DNA of 53,869 nt, taken from NCBI RefSeq assembly GCF_002835805.1, contig NZ_PISE01000066.1:1-53869 (forward strand), written 5' to 3'. The stretch is from Niallia nealsonii (GTDB lineage Bacteria > Bacillota > Bacilli > Bacillales > Cytobacillaceae). The position numbers and the translations under genes are program-made. This document shows, in pieces, positions 28,568 to 38,044 of the stretch; the first letter of the stretch is position 1, and every line of letters begins with the position of its first letter. The notes beneath the pieces are model-generated. The model had not been told where the DNA came from, searched no databases, and saw only the letters and a list, made by a program, of their open reading frames with translations.

Positions 28568-30373
28568 TTAATAGTCATATTCTGCGTCTAGTTCGCTTTT
28601 TTCCGACTCAATAGTAGAGTTAATAATTGGAAGATAAATCTGGTTATTTTCATTGCCGCTGTTTGAACCGTTATCTTCTGTATACCCATCTGTGCAATTT
28701 GTTTGGAAACTAGTTGAACTTGTGTCGATATACTGGCCATATTTGTTTTTTGTATTGGTTGTGACTTTTTTAGCAAATACTTTTCCATCACCATTTTTAT
28801 TGAAATTGCCTGTAATATCAAGCGTTTCCCTCACACATATTTTGGCATTGCTGCCTAAGTTTAAATTGCCTATTGCTGCGTTTGATCCAATATAAATGGC
28901 CGAATTTGTTATATTATTAATTTTATTAATAGTCGCATTTCCCAAAATAAGCAATTTGCTATTATTGTTAGGATTATTTAGCCCCTGAATAGAGGCATCT
29001 CCATTAACAATTATTTTGGAGCTATTGAGTTGATTTATTTCAGAAAAAGTTGATGCACCGCCTATACGTATAGTTGAATTTGTTAGACTATTAAGATTTT
29101 GAAAAGTGCCGCTTCCTTTTATCATCATATTTGTATTAGTAAAAGTACTATTTAAATTTTTAAATGTAGCTGTTCCTGCTATTGATATAATGCTATCGGA
29201 AGTTTCACTCCAATTCTCTGTTTCAAGGTTTCCTTTTACTTCTAACTTTGAATTTTTAAAGCTGTTCAAATTGTTAATTTTGACTGTGCCGCCTATATAA
29301 ATGGAACTATTAGCTGTCTTTAGATTTTGGAAAGTTCCATTTCCAGCACTTTCAATAATAGAATTGCTGACGGTATCGTTTAGTGAACTGAAACTTATGC
29401 TGCCGCCAGAATGGATTTTTATTGTTGAGTTGCCATTTAAATTACCATTAACAGTAAGGTCGCCTGTGCTATAAAGGGTTGACCGATTAAAACTATTGAT
29501 ATTGGATGAAAGAATGAGCGCGCCATTAACCTTTAGAATATAGTCATTTATATTGGTATTGGTTGTAATGGAAGTAGTGCCAGAATACTGGCACTTGGAA
29601 TTACTAAAGGAATAATTATTTGGTATAGGATTTACACATGAATTTAGATTTCCTGGATTAGATATTTCATTTCCGGTCAAACCTGTTTGATAAATATCAG
29701 AATAATTGCCTGAATTACCAGTTCCTCCAGAATTTCCGCTGTCATTTTCCTCTTCTTCATTTGCAACTTCTAATATAATTGGATCCAGTGTAATCGGAAT
29801 AGTTAAGCTGGAATTCAAAGTGACAGTTTTGTCCGCAGTTTTGCCAATACTGTCAAAACTGTAAATAATGCTATCTTTTGTATTTGATTGTTTAATATTA
29901 GCTATAGAAAATAATTGCTTAGAGCTATTATCAACAGATACGATTAGTGTTTTAAAAAAATTATTATTCCATTCTTCTAAATTACTTTGCAGTTTTTTTC
30001 TATATGCTGCAGCGGTGGCTTCTTTTAAATCGCTAAAATAATTGGTGCTATTCATTTCTTTTTCAATTGTTTCTTTATTAGCAGCAGTAATAGTTCCATA
30101 TTTTGTATAAATAGTGGAGTCAATGAGTTGATTTATTGATTTTTTAAACGTTTCATCTTTTTCTAATGCAGCACTTTCATTAATAATAGCCGTTTTATAA
30201 TAAGTGACACCCATTTCAGCAATGGACACAGCTTGCACTTTGTCTTCTGTTACCATTATTTGTTTTGAATTATTAAAGGTCATTCCCATAATGGAAATAT
30301 AAAGAATAAAGAAAACAGTTACCATTATTAAAACAATAATCAGGGCATTCCCCTTTTCACTCTTGTACAGCAC
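28568..30373 (-). CDS. large PilX/GspK-like pilin with beta-helix-type repeat domain
   Basis: 601 residues; GTG start at 30373 after AAGGAGG. The N terminus has a type III signal: cleavage after G8 (SEKG), then a 20-residue hydrophobic helix. Position +5 is Ile, not Glu, as in tip proteins of the GspK/PilX type. Residues about 30-200 are helical and Lys/Glu-rich; about 215-260 are Gly/Asn/Ser-rich. About 270-540 consist of roughly 20-residue repeats of the form N-S-x-I-x-I-x-G-x-A-x-F-x-N-L-N, expected to form a beta-solenoid. Last gene of a three-gene operon. Probable function: tip adhesin of the pilus (inference); an unrelated surface polymer role cannot be excluded. Confidence 0.75.
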   Translation of the reverse strand: MLYKSEKGNALIIVLIMVTVFFILYISIMGMTFNNSKQIMVTEDKVQAVSIAEMGVTYYKTAIINESAALEKDETFKKSINQLIDSTIYTKYGTITAANKETIEKEMNSTNYFSDLKEATAAAYRKKLQSNLEEWNNNFFKTLIVSVDNSSKQLFSIANIKQSNTKDSIIYSFDSIGKTADKTVTLNSSLTIPITLDPIILEVANEEEENDSGNSGGTGNSGNYSDIYQTGLTGNEISNPGNLNSCVNPIPNNYSFSNSKCQYSGTTSITTNTNINDYILKVNGALILSSNINSFNRSTLYSTGDLTVNGNLNGNSTIKIHSGGSISFSSLNDTVSNSIIESAGNGTFQNLKTANSSIYIGGTVKINNLNSFKNSKLEVKGNLETENWSETSDSIISIAGTATFKNLNSTFTNTNMMIKGSGTFQNLNSLTNSTIRIGGASTFSEINQLNSSKIIVNGDASIQGLNNPNNNSKLLILGNATINKINNITNSAIYIGSNAAIGNLNLGSNAKICVRETLDITGNFNKNGDGKVFAKKVTTNTKNKYGQYIDTSSTSFQTNCTDGYTEDNGSNSGNENNQIYLPIINSTIESEKSELDAEYDY

Positions 30374-30387
30374 TAAAATCCTCCTTT

Positions 30388-30843
30388 CTATTTAATTCTA
30401 GATAAGATAGTTTTCGATGAATAAGAAAGCTTTGGATTTTTTTTATTGTAAATAGTAAGTTCAATTGAAACATCTGTTAGTTTTGGATAGAAGGTTTCCT
30501 TATTTTTTGTATATATTTTTGAATTATTGCTAGTGCTTGTTTTTAGTTCATAAAAAAAATGATCATTTTTAAAGGTTATGGTCTTTTTTCCTTCTACTTT
30601 AATGTAATTTGCATTTGGATTTTGATCAAAGGCTATTGTATAGGAATCGGAACTTTGATGAATTTTGGTTAAATTTACCATTATATAGTTAGCTTCTTGC
30701 TGAAGCAATGTTTTATCAGTTACTGTTTTTGAAAACTGAAATCCTTGAAACAAAAATTGATAGGCAAGCAAGAGTATGATAGCTGATAATGAGACTGCTG
30801 CAAGTAATTCAATCAATGTTAAGCCTTTTGAATTTTGAATCAT
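30388..30843 (-). CDS. minor pilin, PilW/ComGF-like
   Basis: 151 residues. Prepilin signal MIQNSKG with cleavage after G7, then LTLIELLAAVSLSAIILLL, which carries the conserved Glu at +5. The C-terminal 110 residues are a beta-rich globular part rich in Lys, Thr, Asn and Ser with no Cys. Middle gene of the minus-strand operon (16 bases after the first gene, 14 before the large protein). Probably processed by the prepilin peptidase at 38472 and placed in the pilus priming/tip complex. Confidence 0.8.
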   Translation of the reverse strand: MIQNSKGLTLIELLAAVSLSAIILLLAYQFLFQGFQFSKTVTDKTLLQQEANYIMVNLTKIHQSSDSYTIAFDQNPNANYIKVEGKKTITFKNDHFFYELKTSTSNNSKIYTKNKETFYPKLTDVSIELTIYNKKNPKLSYSSKTILSRIK

Positions 30844-30859
30844 TTTTTTAAATCCCCTA

Positions 30860-31351
30860 TTAATTTAATGTTAAATATCCATATATATTGCTTTTTAAGT
30901 TATTTTTTTCATCATATATATGGACATGGATCTTATATAATCTTGTCTTTCCGATATTTTTTAAGTTTTCAGGTATAGAAGAAATTGTTAAATGGACGAA
31001 ATAATTTTCTTCTTTAAGAACTAATTCTCCATATTGTGCATCATGATTAATGGAAACTAGTGGCAAACCTTGATAATCCGTATTAGTGATAGAATATACA
31101 ATAGACGAATTAGGTTGATTGACCATATTGTTTAGAAACGATTTTACTTGGGTGCTATTTTGTGCTTGTACAAGCCACTCTTTTGCAATGTTGACACTTG
31201 TAAGCTTTTTATCGGTTTCATTCATTGATTGTGAAGCTTGGGGAAAAAAAGTAATTAAAGAAGCAATTAATATTCCCAGGATAACAATAGATAATAAAAT
31301 TTCTATTAAAGAAATTCCTTTATTATTTTTTATATATTGAAGTAACAGCAT
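30860..31351 (-). CDS. minor pilin, PilV-like
   Basis: 163 residues. Prepilin signal MLLLQYIKNNKG with cleavage after G12, then ISLIEILLSIVILGILIASL with Glu at +5. A beta-rich C-terminal domain follows. ATG 31351 has GGAGG upstream. First gene of the minus-strand operon; a TATAAT at 31446-31451 (minus strand) could be its -10 element, though no good -35 is seen. The trio PilV-PilW-PilX-like is the usual set of minor pilins that prime pilus assembly and cap its tip. Confidence 0.8.
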   Translation of the reverse strand: MLLLQYIKNNKGISLIEILLSIVILGILIASLITFFPQASQSMNETDKKLTSVNIAKEWLVQAQNSTQVKSFLNNMVNQPNSSIVYSITNTDYQGLPLVSINHDAQYGELVLKEENYFVHLTISSIPENLKNIGKTRLYKIHVHIYDEKNNLKSNIYGYLTLN

Positions 31352-31593
31352 TTGGCATCCTCCACAGCGATCTGAATAAAAAATAAAAGCAAATATTTTA
31401 CTGGATATAAAACATTTTTCCTATTCTTTAAAAATGAATGTTTCTATTATACAATACAATTAAAAATAAAGAAGAATTTACTGGGTCTTATGATGTGCGT
31501 TTTATGGTGCAATGTAGATTTTGTTTAAAATAAGTTCTTTTTTCCTAGAGTTTGTCAACTAACAAGGTTTTTACTAAAAAGGATAAGTGGTGA

Positions 31594-32496
31594 ATGATTG
31601 TGCAGACATTTATTATATCGTTTGTATGTTCTGTTTTGTTAACTATTGTTGCTTGTGTTGTGCCAACAAGGCTAAAAAATAGCGGCAAATTATTAATTAT
31701 TGCAATAGCTTTTCTGTTAACAAATATTTTGTTTTTGCTCGAGTCATTAGAATTAGGAATGATAAAAAGCAGTGCTATTATAGTATTGCTCTTTTTACTG
31801 ATAACTTTTCTGCTAAATAGAAAGTTTGCTAGCAGCTTTTATCATTCAAGGACTGAAGATAATGAATATATCTCTCAATTTAGTGCAAAAGATATGCAAA
31901 AAGAGCAAAATGAAATATTTGAAAATAAAAAGTATCGCAGTAATTATTTTAGAAATTTACAAAAAGACAATTTGATTGCATTAAACAAAGAAGGTCATAC
32001 CAAAAAAGATGTCTTAAAAGAAGAAAGTATAGATTTGCAAACTAGCAGCATTAGTCCAGTAAATGAGCTTTTACTGGAAAAAAATGAAATTGTAACGGAA
32101 TCAGTAAAGCAGGAGAAATGGAATGGGATAAATATCCAAGAAGAGAATGTGGAGGAAGATTTTCTGAACCTGGATATTCATAGTAAACATAAGGGAGAGA
32201 AAGAGTGGGCCAGCGAGATAGAATTTGCTTTTAATGATAAAAAAATCATTCAGAGAGAAAACTCGATAGAAACTTTATTAGAAGAGTCTTTTGATTACGA
32301 TAGGAAAGAGGAAGATTCTGAAAAAGGGAGAATGAGTGATGCTGGCAATTCTCTTATCTCAACAATGGAGGAGAAGGAGATAGAGAAAAAAATAAATGAT
32401 GCAAAAATTTGGCTTGGGGAAGAACCTGCTCATAACTTAGAGCTTTTTCTAGCGGATATGGAAGACCTGAATAGAAAAATAGAAAAAGAAAAGTAG
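31594..32496 (+). CDS. unrecognised membrane protein with acidic cytoplasmic tail
   Basis: 300 residues. Three hydrophobic segments in the first 75 residues, then about 225 residues of hydrophilic, Glu/Lys/Asn-rich sequence without globular signatures, ending in a probable coiled helix (AHNLELFLADMEDLNRKIEKEK). I do not recognise a family. ATG 31594 has only a modest ribosome site. It heads the plus-strand pilus series, 87 bases before the VanW/G5-like gene and divergent from the minor pilins. A pilus accessory role is suggested by context only. Confidence 0.7.
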   Translation: MIVQTFIISFVCSVLLTIVACVVPTRLKNSGKLLIIAIAFLLTNILFLLESLELGMIKSSAIIVLLFLLITFLLNRKFASSFYHSRTEDNEYISQFSAKDMQKEQNEIFENKKYRSNYFRNLQKDNLIALNKEGHTKKDVLKEESIDLQTSSISPVNELLLEKNEIVTESVKQEKWNGINIQEENVEEDFLNLDIHSKHKGEKEWASEIEFAFNDKKIIQRENSIETLLEESFDYDRKEEDSEKGRMSDAGNSLISTMEEKEIEKKINDAKIWLGEEPAHNLELFLADMEDLNRKIEKEK

Positions 32497-32583
32497 AAGC
32501 TAAAACATACTAAAACAATATATTCCGTCCCTTTGTTTGCAATCACTACTTAAATAAAGCTTATTGGGAGGAGGGAGAAAAAC

Positions 32584-33918
32584 GTGAAACTATTATCTGG
32601 AACAAAAATATTTATTGGGTTATTTTTGGCAACATTTATTATTTTTAGTTTTACCCATCTAGGAGCGTTGGCATACCAAAAGATAACAAAGGAAAAAACG
32701 TACAAAGCAAATACGATGGTTGCTGCTATCAATATAAGCGGATTAACGAAAAGGGCAGCAAAAGAACTAGTGGAAATGCGTTTTAAAGAATGGCAAACAA
32801 ACAAAGAATTTTCACTTCAATATAAAGAAAAGACGGTGCAGTTTTCTCCAAGTTTACTGACCCTAAATGTTTCTAATACGCTAGATAATATTAAAGAAGG
32901 GCAAACAAATGACTTGCTCTTATCTATAAACAAAGTAGTTCTACAAACGGAGTTAGCAAAGTTTAAATCCCTTCCTATTACGAGTTTACAAGAAAATCAG
33001 CTGTTTGCTGATGTAGTGGAAGAAGGACAAACGCTTGATAAGAAAACAAGCTCCTACTCCCTTGTAGATTATTTGTCAGAAGGGGAACTTGGCAAGGAAG
33101 TATTAGCTAAAACAGAAATCCCTATTGCTTCAAACGAGCTAGAAGTAGAAAAAACATTAGCGGAAATGGGGAAAATAGACATTCTTCCTTCCTCCTCTTT
33201 TTCATTATTAAAGATGCTAGAAGATTTAGAGCAACAAAGCATTTCAGAAGATACTGCTAGTTTAATTGCAGCGGGAATTTATGGAGTGGTATTGCCGACA
33301 AACTTCGCTGTAACGGAACGTAATATTGGCAATGCACTGCCAACTAATGTAAAGCCTGGTTATGAAGCCAAAGCAAGTGTAGCAGAGAAAATGGATTTAA
33401 GTTTTACAAATTCTAATCAAAAAAGCTATCAAATTCAATTTAAAGTGAAAGACAACACCTTATATGTGGAGCTAAAAGGGGAAACATTTGCTTCCTTGTA
33501 TAAGGTATATACCGAAAATAAAAAAGAACTCGAGCCAAAAACAGTAATACAATTTGATTCTTCCTTAAAAAAGGGGGAAGTGAAAGTGATCAATAAAGGA
33601 AAAAATGGCCTAACAATTGATGTGATAAAAGAAACATTAAGTTCAAAAGGTGAGGTTTTAAAAAGGGAAGTTGTCGCAAATGATTATTATCCCCCTGACT
33701 TTAGAATAGAAGCACAGTATTTACCTAACGAAGAAGATGAAGACAGTACAGACGAATCCTCTACACAAGTAAGTACAGAGGAGGAGGCCACAGCTGAAGA
33801 GCAAACAACAGAATTGGAGACAGAGGCTGAGCAAGCTGCTAAAACAGCAGAGGAAGATCAACATGATCTTTCAGAAGACGAAATAGTAAATGAGAATGAA
33901 TTTATGGATGTAAAATAA
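32584..33918 (+). CDS. VanW/G5-like secreted protein of the pilus locus
   Basis: 444 residues; GTG start at 32584 after GGAGGAGGGAG. One N-terminal membrane anchor or signal (about 8-30), then an extracytoplasmic part. Residues about 35-260 resemble the peptidoglycan-binding and VanW-type region of YoaR-like proteins, but the usual GGGVCQ motif is missing. About 330-385 resemble a G5 domain (SLKKGEVKVINKGKNG ... DYYPPDF). The tail (390-444) is Glu/Thr/Ser-rich and disordered. Likely acts in the cell wall, perhaps helping the pilus cross peptidoglycan (inference). Confidence 0.65.
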   Translation: MKLLSGTKIFIGLFLATFIIFSFTHLGALAYQKITKEKTYKANTMVAAINISGLTKRAAKELVEMRFKEWQTNKEFSLQYKEKTVQFSPSLLTLNVSNTLDNIKEGQTNDLLLSINKVVLQTELAKFKSLPITSLQENQLFADVVEEGQTLDKKTSSYSLVDYLSEGELGKEVLAKTEIPIASNELEVEKTLAEMGKIDILPSSSFSLLKMLEDLEQQSISEDTASLIAAGIYGVVLPTNFAVTERNIGNALPTNVKPGYEAKASVAEKMDLSFTNSNQKSYQIQFKVKDNTLYVELKGETFASLYKVYTENKKELEPKTVIQFDSSLKKGEVKVINKGKNGLTIDVIKETLSSKGEVLKREVVANDYYPPDFRIEAQYLPNEEDEDSTDESSTQVSTEEEATAEEQTTELETEAEQAAKTAEEDQHDLSEDEIVNENEFMDVK

Positions 33919-34016
33919 CCGGCAGAATGATGTTTTTTCTTATCTAGCCAGCACATTTGTTTAAAGGAATTGAAAAATCATTTCGCAATTTTATATTTAT
34001 CTAAAGGATGATTAAC

Positions 34017-35675
34017 ATGAAAAGAACGCGCAAAAGACTTGGCGATCTATTAGTAGAAGCAAATTTAATCACCGAAAGCCAGCTTCAGTCCACATTAAAA
34101 GATAAAAGTGACAGTCAGAAGCTGGGAGATGCACTGCTCCAGCAAGGGCATATAACAGAACAGCAATTGATTGAAGTGTTAGAGTTTCAATTGGGAATAC
34201 CTCATATTAGTTTATATAGGTACCCCTTTGATCAGCATCTTTTTACATTGGTGCCGAAAGAAAGAGCCAAAAGGCATATGCTTATTCCTTTAAAAAGGGA
34301 AGGAGAAAAATTATTTGTCGCAATGGCTGATCCAATGGATTATTTCGCCATTGATGATTTGCGGTTAACGACTGGATTTCAAATTGAGCCAGCAATTGCA
34401 ACAAAAGATGATATTTTACGAGCGATTAATAAATATTATAATATGGACGATGAATTTAAAGATTTACTTATGTCTTCTGAAGAAGAAATAAAAGAAGAAG
34501 CGAATGGTGATATTCAAGATTCTCCGATTATTCGTTTAGTAAACCAAGTAATCTCCAATGCAGTAGTAGCTAAAGCTAGTGATATTCATTTTGATCCACA
34601 AGAAACAAAACTTATCATTCGATATCGTATTGACGGTTTGTTAAGAACAGAACGGATTTTGCCAAAACATATGCAAAGCATGATAACAGCACGGATTAAA
34701 ATTCTCGCAAACTTGGATATTACAGAATATCGTGTACCACAAGACGGCAGGATGAAATACAGAGTCGATATTCAGCCGGTTGATTTGCGTGTTTCTACAT
34801 TGCCGACTGTTTTTGGTGAAAAAATAGTAATGAGAATATTAGATTTAAGCAGTTCATTAAATGATATTAGTAAGCTTGGCTTTAATTCTTATCATCAAAA
34901 ATTGTTTAACACAATGCTGCAAAAACCAAATGGTATAGTGCTCATTACTGGTCCAACAGGTTCAGGAAAATCTTCTACATTGTATGCAGCTTTAAATAAA
35001 CTTAATAGTGAAAATGTTAATATTTTAACAATTGAGGATCCCGTTGAATATCAAATAGAAGGAATTAATCAAATCCAAGTAAATACACAGACTGGCATGG
35101 ATTTTGCTGCTGGCCTGCGATCTATATTGCGCCAAGATCCCAATATTATCATGGTTGGTGAAATAAGGGATAAAGATACAGTGGAAGTCGCCATTCGAGC
35201 TTCTTTAACTGGACATCTTGTATTGAGCACGCTCCATACAAATGATTCTATCGGGACTATCACAAGATTAATGGATATGGGAGTAGAACCATTTTTAGTT
35301 GCATCTTCGCTTAATGGGATAGTATCTCAACGGTTGGTGAGGAAAGTATGCCGTGATTGTAAGGAAGAGCATGCAGCCACAAAACGGGAAGTTGAAATTT
35401 TTTCAAGAAGAGGAATAAAAATAGAGAAAATAGTTCGAGGAAAAGGCTGTTCTTCTTGTAATATGACTGGTTATAAAGGAAGAATTGCTATTCATGAAGT
35501 ATTGGTAATGAATGATGAACTTCGTAAAGTAATCATGAATGGAGAATCATTTATGCGATTAAGAGAAATAGCGGAACAAAATAAAACTATTTTTTTATTA
35601 GATGATGGGTTATTAAAAGTAAAACAAGGAATAACAACGACAGAAGAAGTATTACGGGTAACTATACCTGAATAG
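34017..35675 (+). CDS. pilB: type IV pilus extension ATPase PilB
   Basis: 552 residues from ATG 34017, with AAAGGATG upstream. GspE/PilB family: an N-terminal MshEN-type domain with the repeated RLGDLLVEANLITESQL / KLGDALLQQGHITEQQL pattern (a fold that in some relatives binds c-di-GMP), then the motor domain with Walker A GPTGSGKS at about 312, Asp box, Walker B ILRQDPNIIMVGEIRD, His box LSTLHTND and the tetracysteine zinc site CRDC...CSSC. It powers pilin polymerisation. It stands 11 bases before pilT in a tight series with pilC. Confidence 0.95.
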   Translation: MKRTRKRLGDLLVEANLITESQLQSTLKDKSDSQKLGDALLQQGHITEQQLIEVLEFQLGIPHISLYRYPFDQHLFTLVPKERAKRHMLIPLKREGEKLFVAMADPMDYFAIDDLRLTTGFQIEPAIATKDDILRAINKYYNMDDEFKDLLMSSEEEIKEEANGDIQDSPIIRLVNQVISNAVVAKASDIHFDPQETKLIIRYRIDGLLRTERILPKHMQSMITARIKILANLDITEYRVPQDGRMKYRVDIQPVDLRVSTLPTVFGEKIVMRILDLSSSLNDISKLGFNSYHQKLFNTMLQKPNGIVLITGPTGSGKSSTLYAALNKLNSENVNILTIEDPVEYQIEGINQIQVNTQTGMDFAAGLRSILRQDPNIIMVGEIRDKDTVEVAIRASLTGHLVLSTLHTNDSIGTITRLMDMGVEPFLVASSLNGIVSQRLVRKVCRDCKEEHAATKREVEIFSRRGIKIEKIVRGKGCSSCNMTGYKGRIAIHEVLVMNDELRKVIMNGESFMRLREIAEQNKTIFLLDDGLLKVKQGITTTEEVLRVTIPE

Positions 35676-35686
35676 AGGTGCAAGCA

Positions 35687-36742
35687 GTGTTAGAAACAAT
35701 ACAATATATACTAAAATCAGGATGTGAACTGAAGGCGTCTGATGTTCATTTAACAGTAGGAGTTCCTCCAATTATGAGAATTAATGGGGAGTTGAGAAAA
35801 TTTGGCGAACAAGTTCTTCGACCTGCTGAAACAGAAAAAATGGCTCAGTCTATAGTTTTTTCCGAGAAGATGTGGAAGGAATTTAATGATAAAGGAGAAC
35901 TTGATTTTTCGTATGAAATTCCTGGTGTATCACGGTTTCGCGTAAATGTTTTTAAGCAAAGAACAAATATTTCTTTAGCTATACGAATTATCTCTGCAAC
36001 TATACCAAATATAGAAGAACTGCGGCTTCCGAATGTCATGAAAAGAATAGCAGAAAAACAACAAGGGTTAGTTTTAGTAACAGGACCTACAGGAAGTGGA
36101 AAGTCGACTACTTTAGCAGCGATGATTCGTTATATGAATGAAACAATGCGCAAACATATCATTACGTTAGAGGATCCAATTGAATATGTCCATTCCCATG
36201 GCACATCTATTATTGATCAGAGAGAAGTGGGCTTTGACACGCAAAACTTTGCCAATGGTTTGCGTGCAGCACTCAGACAAGATCCTGATGTCATTTTAGT
36301 AGGAGAAATGCGTGATTTAGAGACCATTCAAACAGCCATTACAGCAGCAGAAACAGGGCATTTAGTATTAGGAACATTGCATACGTCCAGTGCACCTGCA
36401 ACGATTAATAGGGTAATTGATGTATTTCCCCCTGCACAGCAGCAGCAAATAAGAATTCAGCTTGCATCTGTCCTTGTATCCGTTATTTCTCAACGCCTTT
36501 TCCAAACAAGCAATAAAAGAGAGAGAAGAGTAGCATTGGAAATCCTTATCAATAATTCAGCAATAGCAAATTTAGTCCGTAATGATAAAGTCCACCAGAT
36601 TGTTAATATTATGCAGACATCTAGAGCCCAAGGTATGATTACCCTCGATAATAGCATAAAACAACTTGTTCAAGAAGGAGCTATTGCCAAAGATATAGCT
36701 CTCCAGTATATGCAGGAGCTATCTGCACATGGCACGATTTAA
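35687..36742 (+). CDS. pilT: type IV pilus retraction ATPase PilT
   Basis: 351 residues from GTG 35687, with AGAGGTG six bases upstream; an earlier GTG at 35678 lies within that site. N-terminal KASDVHLTVGVPP, Walker A GPTGSGKST at about 133, Walker B ALRQDPDVILVGEMRD, His box LGTLHTSSA, and the C-terminal region ALEILINNSAIANLVRNDK typical of PilT. It lacks the zinc tetracysteine of PilB. It depolymerises the pilus, allowing twitching, DNA uptake or surface sensing. Its end overlaps pilC by 14 bases. Confidence 0.95.
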   Translation: MLETIQYILKSGCELKASDVHLTVGVPPIMRINGELRKFGEQVLRPAETEKMAQSIVFSEKMWKEFNDKGELDFSYEIPGVSRFRVNVFKQRTNISLAIRIISATIPNIEELRLPNVMKRIAEKQQGLVLVTGPTGSGKSTTLAAMIRYMNETMRKHIITLEDPIEYVHSHGTSIIDQREVGFDTQNFANGLRAALRQDPDVILVGEMRDLETIQTAITAAETGHLVLGTLHTSSAPATINRVIDVFPPAQQQQIRIQLASVLVSVISQRLFQTSNKRERRVALEILINNSAIANLVRNDKVHQIVNIMQTSRAQGMITLDNSIKQLVQEGAIAKDIALQYMQELSAHGTI

Positions 36743-37940
36743 ATATGCAGGAAGAAGCAGACAGGGAAAAAAAGAGGGCATAATCAATGCGTCCACCAAA
36801 AGAGATGCAATGCTCCAGTTAAGAGAACAAGGCATTAAAGTGATCGAGATGGTAGAGGTGGAACAATCTTTTCTAACAAAAGATATAACGATAGGTTCGC
36901 CAGTGAAACTGCAGGACATGGTAATATATTTAAGGCAATTTTCTGTTTTATTATCTGCGGGTATATCAATAGTGGACGCTACAAAAATACTTGCTGAACA
37001 AACTACAAGCAAGGCATTAAAAAAAACGTTAACAGAAGTGGAGCAAGATTTAAGGGAAGGAAATCCCTTATCTGCTTCTGCTGAAAAACATAAAAAAATA
37101 TTTTCCAAAATGTTTGTAAACATGATTCGAGCAGGTGAAGCAGGAGGGAATATGGACGAGGCTTTAGAACGATTAGCAGTCCATTATGAAAAACAACATC
37201 ATACAAAGCAGAAAATTATTTCTGCTCTTGCTTATCCTCTTGTCGTTGGTTTTATTGCCATTGCAGTAGTAACTTTTTTATTAGTGTATGTAGTCCCGAT
37301 ATTTGTTGGGATGTTTGCTGATTTTGGCGGCCAACTGCCGCTAATCACAAGAAGTGTATTAAATATAAGCCAATTTATGCAAAGCTATTGGTGGCTGTTA
37401 TTTGTATTAGCAATTATTATACTGCTCTTATACCTAGTCATCCGGAATAATGCAGAAACAAAATACTATTTAGATATGTTTATACTGAAAATCCCTGTAT
37501 TTGGAATGATTTTGCAGAAAGCGGAATTAGCAAGAATGACAAGGACTTTAAGTTCTCTGTTTTCTAGTTCTGTTCCTATCCTTCAAGCATTGGCGATTGC
37601 CGAATCTATCGTAGAAAATCGTGTAATTGCAGGGGTAATAAATAAATCCATAACAGCATTAGAAGAAGGAAAATCATTAACAGAACCAATGCAAAAGCAC
37701 TGGGCTTTTCCTCCTCTTGTTACACAAATGATTGCAATAGGAGAAGAAACTGGGTCATTAGATACCATGCTGGATCGAGTCGCAGATTTTTATGAGAAAG
37801 AAGTAGACATAAGTACAGATCGGCTAAAAGCCCTAATTGAACCATTGCTAATTGTTGTGCTTGCTGGACTGGTTGGGACGATTGTAACAGCTATTTTAGT
37901 ACCAATGTTTGAAATATTTAACCAAATAGACAAGTATTAA
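36729..37940 (+). CDS. pilC: type IV pilus platform protein PilC
   Basis: 403 residues. GspF/PilC family inner-membrane platform: MARFKYAGRSRQGKKEG start, two homologous cytoplasmic helical bundles (GNPLSASAEKHKKIFSKMFVNMIRAGEAGGNMDEAL and the later EEGKSLTEPM...MIAIGEETGSLDTML) and three membrane segments at about 170-200, 215-240 and 375-400. ATG 36729 lies inside the pilT 3' end with AGGAG upstream. It binds PilB and PilT and the pilin base. Followed by a 104-base gap before the major pilin. Confidence 0.95.
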   Translation: MARFKYAGRSRQGKKEGIINASTKRDAMLQLREQGIKVIEMVEVEQSFLTKDITIGSPVKLQDMVIYLRQFSVLLSAGISIVDATKILAEQTTSKALKKTLTEVEQDLREGNPLSASAEKHKKIFSKMFVNMIRAGEAGGNMDEALERLAVHYEKQHHTKQKIISALAYPLVVGFIAIAVVTFLLVYVVPIFVGMFADFGGQLPLITRSVLNISQFMQSYWWLLFVLAIIILLLYLVIRNNAETKYYLDMFILKIPVFGMILQKAELARMTRTLSSLFSSSVPILQALAIAESIVENRVIAGVINKSITALEEGKSLTEPMQKHWAFPPLVTQMIAIGEETGSLDTMLDRVADFYEKEVDISTDRLKALIEPLLIVVLAGLVGTIVTAILVPMFEIFNQIDKY

Positions 37941-38044
37941 TTATTGTTATATGTTTCTAATTTTTAGTTCTTTCTTTTGGACTATAATTCTGTTAAAGTA
38001 CAAATATATTAGATAGAAAATACTATAATACGAGGAGAATATAT

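Noticed and set aside
28850-29560. CRISPR-like or tandem DNA repeat array
   Set aside because: The periodicity is at protein level (about 20 residues) with divergent DNA; there are no identical repeats with unique spacers.
28600-30300. Plus-strand frames opposite the repeat-rich pilin gene
   Set aside because: Shadows of the low-complexity repeats on the other strand; no ribosome sites or recognisable products.
31552-31580. Promoter TTGTCA-17-TAAAAA for the gene at 31594
   Set aside because: The expected transcript would start inside the ribosome site, so it would not be translated normally.
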